From contig NZ_CP030032.1 of assembly GCF_003258315.1 (NCBI RefSeq), positions 3,015,804-3,079,803 of the forward strand: 64,000 nucleotides of DNA, read 5' to 3'. Positions 11,595 to 20,969 of the stretch are shown here, one piece after another. The translations under genes were made by a program, and so were the position numbers. The notes under the pieces were generated by a model, which was given only the letters and a program-made list of their open reading frames with translations, was not told where the DNA came from and did no database searches. This stretch comes from Bradymonas sediminis (lineage in GTDB: Bacteria; Myxococcota_A; Bradymonadia; Bradymonadales; Bradymonadaceae). The stretch's first letter is position 1; every line of letters begins with the position of its first letter.

Positions 11595-13085
11595 ATGTAT
11601 TGCTCAAAAATGTCTCGCGCCATGCTGATCGCCTTTTTCTGCCTGCTCGGTGCACCGCTGGGCTGTGCGAGCAACGCCGCCCAGCCCGACCAGCCGGCTG
11701 CGACCTCACAGGTTCAGCCCCTGGAGCCCGCCGCCGATATCTTCGCCCGCTACGCAGCCTATATGCCGGAGGACACCGCGGCGGTTGCCATCGTGCGCAC
11801 CGAGAAGGCCTCCTCGCTCATGCAACAGCTCTTTTATTCGCCCGATCCCGAGAAAGGACAAAAGCACCTCGACGCGATGCGCGCCGACTTTGGCGAATTG
11901 CTCTTGGACAACTTTGGCCTCGACCCGCTCTCTGCCGATGTTGGCATCGTCGTCTTAAGCCCAAGCGTCCAATTCATCATCTTGGACGGCGAGATTCACA
12001 GCGACTTTAAGAGCCAAAAGACGGTGCGCTCGAACGGCCTCACCGCCCACTACGTCGAGACGACCGAGGAGTTCGCGGGCGCCGGCGTATGGGTTTCGCG
12101 GCTTCCGGACACACCCGGCCTGGCCGTATTTGCGGACTCGGCGACCTTTGAGCGGGTCGCCTCCACGTCGGAGCCCCTGGCGAAGTCGGCCAAAGGAGAG
12201 CTCCTTGGCGACCTTTTAACGAATAGCCCAACCTCCGCCATCGCGGGCGTGGTCGCGCTCCAGGGACCCCTTGGGCAAGCGCTCGCGGGACAGCTTCCCT
12301 TCCCGCTGCCCGACGCGCTCTCATTTCAGATTGACGCTCAGCTCCGCGTTGAACTTCGCGGTGACGCCGCCACAATTGAGGCGGTGGGTGATTTCGTCGA
12401 AGACTTCCGCCAAACGAACCTGACGACGATAACTCGGGCCTACCAGGACCGGGCGCAGCGGAGCCTGCCCGAATCCACCTTCATCACCCTCTCCTATCAC
12501 TTGACTCAGCACCTGAACGATAATCTTGTCATCACGGGCACAGCCACGAGCCTGGAACTCGAGAGTCCCCTGCCCTTGGGCCTCGTGGGCGTCACTTCGA
12601 TCGGGGCAATCAGCTCGGTCGCGATCCCCGGATTTCTACGCTACATCAAGAATTCAAAAGCGGCCGAAGCCCAGAGCGTCCTAAACACCCTTCAACGACG
12701 CGTCACGCAATATTACGAAGAGCATAGCGCCGACGGCACCTGCACATTGCCGCCCGCTGCCAACCCCGTTCCGGCGGACGTCCCATGCTGTGATGGCGTC
12801 GGACCAAGCAATGGTGAGAAGTGGACGGCGCCAGCCGGAACCTGGGAGCAGGAGGGCTGGAAAGCGATCTCATTCTCGCTGGAAGATCCCACCTATTTCG
12901 CCTACCAAATGCTGCGACGCACGCCCCCGGGCGGCCCGGAACTCTTGACGCTGCTCGCCTTCGCTGACTTCGTGCCCGGCGGCCCGCGCCACACCCTCTC
13001 GCTCACCTTAATAAGCCGCAAAGATGACGCCGGCCAATGCACCCTTATCGCCCAGCCGGCGGTCGTCGTTCACGAGTATGAGTAA
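11595..13085 (+). CDS. predicted lipoprotein, paralog 3, fused to a C-terminal pilin-like domain
   Basis: 496 residues from the ATG at 11595; a frame opening at 11523 has no family support. Signal peptide with Cys at position 24 (LLGAPLGC). Residues 30-330 match the other two lipoproteins (IFARYAAYMPEDTAAVAIVR, LLLDNFGLDPLSADVGIVV). Residues 335-496 match the neighbouring pilin-like protein: SVAIPGFLRYIKNSKAAEA, SADGTCTLPPAANPVP, a Cys-Cys pair and AFADFVPGGPRHTLSL. The fusion suggests the lipoprotein and pilin-like parts act together. The pilin helix is internal here, so it may pack against a partner or the membrane rather than be exported as a pilin. Confidence 0.85.
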   Translation: MYCSKMSRAMLIAFFCLLGAPLGCASNAAQPDQPAATSQVQPLEPAADIFARYAAYMPEDTAAVAIVRTEKASSLMQQLFYSPDPEKGQKHLDAMRADFGELLLDNFGLDPLSADVGIVVLSPSVQFIILDGEIHSDFKSQKTVRSNGLTAHYVETTEEFAGAGVWVSRLPDTPGLAVFADSATFERVASTSEPLAKSAKGELLGDLLTNSPTSAIAGVVALQGPLGQALAGQLPFPLPDALSFQIDAQLRVELRGDAATIEAVGDFVEDFRQTNLTTITRAYQDRAQRSLPESTFITLSYHLTQHLNDNLVITGTATSLELESPLPLGLVGVTSIGAISSVAIPGFLRYIKNSKAAEAQSVLNTLQRRVTQYYEEHSADGTCTLPPAANPVPADVPCCDGVGPSNGEKWTAPAGTWEQEGWKAISFSLEDPTYFAYQMLRRTPPGGPELLTLLAFADFVPGGPRHTLSLTLISRKDDAGQCTLIAQPAVVVHEYE

Positions 13086-13498
13086 CTCGCACAACAACAG
13101 CACCTGCCCTCCGTAGCCTCGGCCCCAGCGCCAGGCTCCCGCTGAGCGCCCCAAGCTTTTTGGGTCGCTCAGCGCGCCATCGCCCCCTTGGTGATCCTCA
13201 ACAAATTCGAATAGAGAACCCTAAATAAGACTATTAGACTCCACAATAAAAGGGTTATATACTCGGTTAAAGATGGGGTCTAAATCACATTATTAGCCTC
13301 ACCTAATTCACCCAGGGCACGATCTTCGAGATGCCGCATAATTTTCGCGATAAAATACGCCATCAACAATGCGCTACCGGCCTTGTCAACGCATCTGATA
13401 TTGAGTAACGAGCATGGCGACTGAATGAGCGCTCATTGGGAATGAAACCCCAATAGCAGGTGTTCCTTGAGCCCAATCGATTGACTGAAGGTAAATCC
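13086..13498. other. 413-bp intergenic region before ccmE
   Basis: The first 100 bp hold the paralog remnant and a hairpin without a T-tract, possibly a weak terminator for the lipoprotein cluster. The rest (about 13200-13450) is clearly more AT-rich than its surroundings and presumably carries the ccmE promoter. I see no open frame with coding character and no convincing -35/-10 pair. Confidence 0.5.
13115..13190 (+). pseudogene. decayed C-terminal fragment of another lipoprotein paralog
   Basis: Translated from 13115, the DNA reads SLGPSARLPLSAPSF, matching SLTLEAHLPLSASSF of paralog 2 at 10 of 15 positions. Similarity then continues in another frame (GxLS). There is no start codon or full reading frame. 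A 14-bp inverted repeat with one mismatch (13141-13174) lies inside it. Confidence 0.45.
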
Positions 13499-14017
13499 AT
13501 GAAAGATGATTATATTGAAGACCTCGACGCCGGCACCCACCACGATCTAAATGAGCTCTCCGAGCTCGACGCGACCGGCGGTCAGGGCGTTAATATCTGG
13601 GTCATCATGGCCGGATTGGCCGTGCTGGCGGTCCTGGCAGGCTTTATGATCACCGACGGTTTTGAGGCCGAGACCTATTTCTATGACGTCGACCAGGCGG
13701 TCGCGCAGGGAGAGGATCTCATCGGCCAAACCGTGCGGATTAAGGGACAGGTCGAGGCCGGCACCGTCGAAGGCAATGACGGCGAGTTGGGCCGCACCTT
13801 CCGCATCGCCGAGAAAGGCGAGTCGATCTGGGTGACCTATAACGGCGTGTTGCCCGACACCTTCGAGGAAGGTGTCGAGGTCGTAGCCCAGGGCAAGGTC
13901 AACAAAGACTATAAATTGGTCGCCGACGAAGTCCTGGTGAAATGCCCGAGTCGCTACGAAGGTGGCCCCTCGTCGCACCCGGACGATATCCCGATTAGCC
14001 CGCAAGCGTCGCGCTGA
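13499..14017 (+). CDS. ccmE: cytochrome c maturation heme chaperone CcmE, CxxxY type
   Basis: 172 residues from the ATG at 13499, which is preceded by GAAGG at good spacing; the frame extends to 13460 without support. One membrane helix (VIMAGLAVLAVLAGFMI, about residues 36-51) anchors a periplasmic OB-fold domain (VRIKGQVEAGTV, FRIAEKGESIWVTYNGVLPD, VEVVAQGKV). CcmE carries heme from CcmABC to the CcmF ligation complex. In most bacteria heme is held by His in an HxxxY motif; here the site reads CPSRY (Cys149, Tyr153), the CxxxY form described for a minority of CcmE proteins. The N-terminal cytoplasmic part is acidic and longer than usual. Confidence 0.9.
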   Translation: MKDDYIEDLDAGTHHDLNELSELDATGGQGVNIWVIMAGLAVLAVLAGFMITDGFEAETYFYDVDQAVAQGEDLIGQTVRIKGQVEAGTVEGNDGELGRTFRIAEKGESIWVTYNGVLPDTFEEGVEVVAQGKVNKDYKLVADEVLVKCPSRYEGGPSSHPDDIPISPQASR

Positions 14018-14094
14018 GCGACGCGCGCACGCGCCACGCCCACCGACTTAAACTCCGCTGTTCAAGCTGAAATCCCTCCAACATAGATGCTCCG

Positions 14095-16319
<2,225 letters not shown>

Positions 16320-16323
<4 letters not shown>

Positions 16324-16895
16324 CACCGATTCTCGTCCTTATTGCTATCGTCTTCACCCTGGTGATGCTCTACCAGACGGTGAGACCCTTTTTACGCTCG
16401 CAGCAGGAGCGCGTGCGCTTCGAGGTGCTCGACGATGACCTGCGCCGCGTCGGCGAACTCGCCGCGCGCAAGGCCGGCTTGTTGGAGTCCCTGCGTGAGC
16501 TCGAATTCGACTATAGTACCGGCAAATTGACCGACGAAGACTTCGCGGCCGCCAAATCACGCTATGAGCGCGCCGCGCTCAAGACCATGCGCGCGCTCGA
16601 CGAGCTTCACGGCGGCCGCGGCTGGGAAGCCGTGGTCGACAAAGAGCTCAGCAAGCACATCACCGTCGCTCGCCAGCAAGAGCAGACTGCCCAACATCAG
16701 GAAGTCGCGCCCAAGCAGCCTGCGCCCCTGGCCGAGGCCCTCATCGAGTGCCACGAATGCGGCAAAGAACTCGAGGCCGACGCCCGCTTCTGCAGCAAAT
16801 GCGGCACCACGGTCGAGCAGGCATCCACGGCCGATTCCGACGAACGAAAAAACTCGAGCACGCTTTCTAATTCCGGCTCCGAAGTGACGATATGA
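16320..16895 (+). CDS. membrane protein with CcmI-like helices and a C-terminal zinc ribbon
   Basis: 191 residues. One N-terminal membrane helix (ILVLIAIVFTLVMLY), then a charged helical hairpin (AARKAGLLESLRELEFDYST, DEDFAAAKSRYERAALK) like the cytoplasmic segment of CcmI-type proteins. A Pro-rich linker leads to a zinc ribbon with Cys144, 147, 158 and 161 (CHECGKELEADARFCSKCG). Position between ccmF and ccmA, with 4-bp overlaps on both sides, points to a role in cytochrome c maturation, perhaps the CcmI/CcmH place. A precise function cannot be assigned. Confidence 0.75.
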
Positions 16896-18286
16896 TCTCC
16901 AAGCGATCCGCCATGTCCAAAGTATCTCTGCGCCCCAACACCCTCGCGAAGGTCGCGATAGTCCTGCCAATTCTTTGCGCATTCTTGTTGCCAAGCGTCG
17001 CTCAGGCCCAGGACGCGCCGGCCAAGGCGCAGCCGGCCGACGCGGCAACGGCGGCCCCAGCGGCTGAGGACGCCGCCGCAGAGCAAGCAGCGCCCAAAGC
17101 GGTCGACTCATTTTCGGTCAGCGTCCAGCTCAACGCCGCGACCAACGTCGCCGACCAGGCGGTGATTCTGCTCGCCGCGCGTCCCAAAGGCCCGCACGAG
17201 CCCAAGGACCCGACGCCGCAGCATCAATGGACCGCGACCACCAACGCCCAGGGCCTGGCGACCTTTGCGAATATCCCGTTGACGGTCGCGACCTCCGGTC
17301 TTCGGCTGCACGCGACCACCTTCCAGAACGGTCATCTCTACAAGAGCCCCGCGGTCACCCCGGCCCCGGGAATCAAGCTCAATATCGGCATCTATGAGCA
17401 GGGGCATACGCTCGATGGCGTGGTGATCAAAGATGTTCAGACCATCGCCCATGTCTGGGAGAACCATATCTTCTTCCAGCAATTCTATCTGGTGAGCACC
17501 GAGGGCGATAAGCTCATCGACACCGCCCAACTCGCCGGCGCACGCTTCGAGAACGGCATGCCCATCCGCCTGCCGATCAAGGCGACCGGCATCCAGGTCG
17601 AATCACCGGGCGAGACCCGCGTGGTCAACTCCATCGTCAATTGGAAGGGTGTTCTGAAACCCGGTGAGAACGTCCCGGTCAGCGTGGCGTTTTCGATCCC
17701 GGCCGACCACACGACCTTCACCTACGAGCAGGAATTCGATTACCCGGTGCGCAGCGCGAAGATCTTGCTGCCGCTTGAGCCGACCAGCCCGCAGGTAAAA
17801 ATCGCCTATTTCGACACCGTCTCCCTGGCCGCCCCCGGCTTCAAGGTCGACGCCGTCGAAGGCGGCCTCAACGGACAGAACCAGGGCAAATTCCTGGTCG
17901 CCGACAATGGCACCTTCGAGAAAGACGGCGTCATGGCATTCCAGCTCACCGGCCTGCCCTTCGACGAGCCCACCGGCGCCTGGTTGGCCCTTATCCTGGG
18001 CGTCGCGGGTATCATCGTTGCCCTGATTTACTCCCGCCAGGAGCAGCGCCATATCGACAAAACGCGCACCTCCGCCGGCGTGGCTGAGATGTTGCGCGGC
18101 GAGCAAAAAGAGCTGCTCGATGAGCTCGCAGCCCTCGAGCAAGACTACGAAGACGGCGAAGTCGGCGACCTCGAATACGAGCGCGAATCGCTACTTTTGC
18201 GCGGACGCATCGCCCTGGTGATGCGCAAAATCGCCGAGATCGAAGAGGCGATGGCATCCCCCGAAGCCCCTAACGTCGCCGCATGA
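16892..18286 (+). CDS. membrane protein of the ccm operon with large periplasmic domain and CcmI-like cytoplasmic tail
   Basis: 464 residues. Signal peptide or first helix ends at VAQAQ near residue 36, followed by an Ala/Pro-rich linker. Residues 70-360 look like beta-sandwich periplasmic domains (VSVQLNAATNVADQAVILLA, TFANIPLTVATSGLRLHAT). A membrane helix follows (WLALILGVAGIIVALIYS) and then a cytoplasmic coiled tail (KELLDELAALEQDYEDGEVG, YERESLLLRGRIALVMRKI) resembling the helical hairpin of the upstream zinc-ribbon protein. Coupled by ATGA overlaps to the genes before and after. I do not recognise a named family; a scaffold role in cytochrome c maturation is inferred from context. Confidence 0.7.
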   Translation: MISKRSAMSKVSLRPNTLAKVAIVLPILCAFLLPSVAQAQDAPAKAQPADAATAAPAAEDAAAEQAAPKAVDSFSVSVQLNAATNVADQAVILLAARPKGPHEPKDPTPQHQWTATTNAQGLATFANIPLTVATSGLRLHATTFQNGHLYKSPAVTPAPGIKLNIGIYEQGHTLDGVVIKDVQTIAHVWENHIFFQQFYLVSTEGDKLIDTAQLAGARFENGMPIRLPIKATGIQVESPGETRVVNSIVNWKGVLKPGENVPVSVAFSIPADHTTFTYEQEFDYPVRSAKILLPLEPTSPQVKIAYFDTVSLAAPGFKVDAVEGGLNGQNQGKFLVADNGTFEKDGVMAFQLTGLPFDEPTGAWLALILGVAGIIVALIYSRQEQRHIDKTRTSAGVAEMLRGEQKELLDELAALEQDYEDGEVGDLEYERESLLLRGRIALVMRKIAEIEEAMASPEAPNVAA

Positions 18287-18975
18287 GCGAGATCCGCCTC
18301 GAATCAGTCTCCCGCATCTACGGGCGCTCATTCGCGCTGCACCGGGTCTCGCTGCGCCTTCGCCCCGGTGCCCTGACCGCGGTCGTGGGCGATAACGGCG
18401 CGGGAAAATCAAGCCTGCTCAATATCCTCGCCACCCTCGATAAACCCTCCGACGGCGAGGTCTACTTCGGCGAGCATACCTGGGCGACCTACGCCAAAAA
18501 GGGTCGCCATAAGATCGGCTGGGTCAGCCACGATTCCCTCATCTACGCCGAACTCACAGGCCGCGAGAACCTCGAGTTTTTCGCGTCCATGTACGGCCTC
18601 GATAACCCCGGCGAACTGAGCAAAACATGGCTTGAGCGCGTCGGCCTGACCGACGCCGCCGACCGCCTCTCCAGCACCTACTCACGCGGCATGAAGCAAC
18701 GCCTCACCCTGGCCCGCGCCCTGCTCCACAAGCCCAGCATCCTGCTGCTCGACGAGCCCATGACCGGCCTCGACCAGGCCGGCCGCACCCAGATGACCGC
18801 CCTCTTCCGCCAATTATGCGCCGAAGGCTGCCTGCTCGTGCTGGTCACCCACAACCTCAGCATGCTCCAGGACCTCGCCGACCACCTCGTCGTCCTGCGC
18901 CGCGGCAAGCTCGTCCACGACGCCCCGCTTGGCCCCGAGGATGACATCCTCGACATCTACCGCCAACACGCCTGA
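18283..18975 (+). CDS. ccmA: ABC transporter ATPase, CcmA-like heme exporter subunit
   Basis: 230 residues, a single ABC ATPase domain. Walker A GDNGAGKSS near residue 37, Q-loop region IGWVSHDSLIYAELTGRENL, signature YSRGMKQRLTLARAL, and Walker B ILLLDEPMTGLD with the switch histidine in LVTHNL. In System I, CcmA with CcmB releases heme-loaded CcmE from CcmC. The position at the end of a ccmE-ccmF gene run supports that role over a general ABC ATPase. Oddly, ccmB and ccmC do not follow; the coding run stops here and a tandem repeat array begins 21 bp later. Confidence 0.85.
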   Translation: MSEIRLESVSRIYGRSFALHRVSLRLRPGALTAVVGDNGAGKSSLLNILATLDKPSDGEVYFGEHTWATYAKKGRHKIGWVSHDSLIYAELTGRENLEFFASMYGLDNPGELSKTWLERVGLTDAADRLSSTYSRGMKQRLTLARALLHKPSILLLDEPMTGLDQAGRTQMTALFRQLCAEGCLLVLVTHNLSMLQDLADHLVVLRRGKLVHDAPLGPEDDILDIYRQHA

Positions 18976-18996
18976 GCGAGGCCCTACGCACTCGCC

Positions 18997-20945
18997 TCGA
19001 CACTCCTTGCCTGCTCGCTTTCGCCGCTTCGCGGCGACAAGAGCAGGATGCTCTTGCTCCCGGGGGGGGTACGCTTAAAACACTTCGCACGTGGCTGCTT
19101 GCTCGCTTTCGCCGCGGCGCCCCACCATCCGGTGGCAGGTCATCTTGACCTGCCTGAGTACACGCAAAAATATCGACACTGCTCGCTTTCGCCGCTTCGC
19201 GCCGACAAGAGCAGGATGCTCTTGCTCCCGGGGGGGTACGCTTAAAGCAGCACTTTGCACGTGGCTGCTTGCTCGCTTTCGCCGCGGCGCCCCACCATCC
19301 GGTGGCAGGTCATCTTGACCTGCCTGAGTATACGCAAAAATATCGACACTCCTTGCCTGCTCGCTTTCGCCGCTTCGCGCCGACAAGAGCAGGATGCTCT
19401 TGCTCCCGGGGGGGTACGCTTAAAACACTTCGCACGTGGCTGCTTGCTCGCTTTCGCCGCGGCGCCCCACCATCCGGTGGCAGGTCATCTTGACCTGCCT
19501 GAGTATACGCAAAAATATCGACACTCCTTGCCTGCTCGCTTTCGCCGCTTCGCGCCGACAAGAGCAGGATGCTCTTGCTCCCGGGGGGGTACGCTTAAAG
19601 CAGCACTTTGCACGTGGCTGCTTGCTCGCTTTCGCCGCGGCGCCCCACCATCCGGTGGCAGGTCATCTTGACCTGCCTGAGTATACGCAAAAATATCGAC
19701 ACTCCTTGCCTGCTCGCTTTCGCCGCTTCGCGCCGACAAGAGCAGGATGCTCTTGCTCCCGGGGGGGTACGCTTAAAACACTTCGCACGTGGCTGCTTGC
19801 TCGCTTTCGCCGCGGCGCCCCACCATCCGGTGGCAGGTCATCTTGACCTGCCTGAGTATACGCAAAAATATCGACACTCCTTGCCTGCTCGCTTTCGCCG
19901 CTTCGCGCCGACAAGAGCAGGATGCTCTTGCTCCCGGGGGGGTACGCTTAAAGCAGCACTTTGCACGTGGCTGCTTGCTCGCTTTCGCCGCGGCGCCCCA
20001 CCATCCGGTGGCAGGTCATCTTGACCTGCCTGAGTACACGCAAAAATATCGACACTCCTTGCCTGCTCGCTTTCGCCGCTTCGCGCCGACAAGAGCAGGA
20101 TGCTCTTGCTCCGGGTGGTGCGCTTAAAACACTTCGCACGTGGCTGCTTGCTCGCTTTCGCCGCGGCGCCCCACCATCCGGTGGCAGGTCATCTTGACCT
20201 GCCTGAGTATACGCAAAAATATCGACACTCCTTGCCTGCTCGCTTTCGCCGCTTCGCGCCGACAAGAGCAGGATGCTCTTGCTCCCGGGGGGGTACGCTT
20301 AAAGCAGCACTTTGCACGTGGCTGCTTGCTCGCTTTCGCCGCGGCGCCCCACCATCCGGTGGCAGGTCATCTTGACCTGCCTGAGTATACGCAAAAATAT
20401 CGACACTCCTTGCCTGCTCGCTTTCGCCGCTTCGCGCCGACAAGAGCAGGATGCTCTTGCTCCCGGGGGGGTACGCTTAAAGCAGCACTTTGCACGTGGC
20501 TGCTTGCTCGCTTTCGCCGCGGCGCCCCACCATCCGGTGGCAGGTCATCTTGACCTGCCTGAGTACACGCAAAAATATCGACACTCCTTGCCTGCTCGCT
20601 TTCGCCGCTTCGCGCCGACAAGAGCAGGATGCTCTTGCTCCGGGTGGTGCGCTTAAAACACTTCGCACGTGGCTGCTTGCTCGCTTTCGCCGCGGCGCCC
20701 CACCATCCGGTGGCAGGTCATCTTGACCTGCCTGAGTACACGCAAAAATATCGACGCTCCTTGCCTGCTCGCTTTCGCCGCGGCGCGCCGACAAGAGCAG
20801 GATGCTCTTGCTCCGGGTGGTGCGCTTAAAACACTTTGCACGTGGCTGCTTGCTCGCTTTCGCCGCGGCGCGCCGACAAGAGCAGGATGCTCTTGCTCCG
20901 GGTGGTGCGCTTAAAGCACTTCTCACGTGGCTGCTTGCTCCGGGT
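18997..20945. repeat. tandem array of about 11 units of ~175 bp with a two-unit higher-order pattern
   Basis: Units begin with TCGACACTCC at 18997, 19173, 19343, 19518, 19696, 19871, 20049, 20222, 20400, 20578 and 20751, giving steps of 176, 170, 175, 178, 175, 178, 173, 178, 178 and 173 bp. A truncated unit follows from about 20864. Two unit types alternate: one reads AAAACACTTCGCACG, the other AAAGCAGCACTTTGCACG. Every unit holds a 9-bp-stem hairpin (GGCAGGTCA, 3-nt loop), an 8-bp-stem hairpin (CAAGAGCA, 3-nt loop) and a small CACC/GGTG hairpin, plus two copies of GCTCGCTTTCGCCGC. The array fills the gap between the convergent ends of ccmA and the dehydrogenase gene at 20970, so it may stop transcription from both sides. 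Open frames inside it merely reflect the repetition. Confidence 0.95.
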
Positions 20946-20969
20946 GAGTGTGCGCGTCGACCTGCGTGA

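Noticed and set aside
19048-20926. Many overlapping open frames of 60-150 codons on both strands with near-identical products
   Set aside because: They all fall in the tandem array; unit lengths of 175 and 178 bp shift the frame at every unit, and the frames lack ribosome binding sites. They reflect repetition, not coding.
18997-20945. CRISPR array
   Set aside because: The repeated part is the whole ~175-bp unit with no unique spacers, and no cas genes are near.
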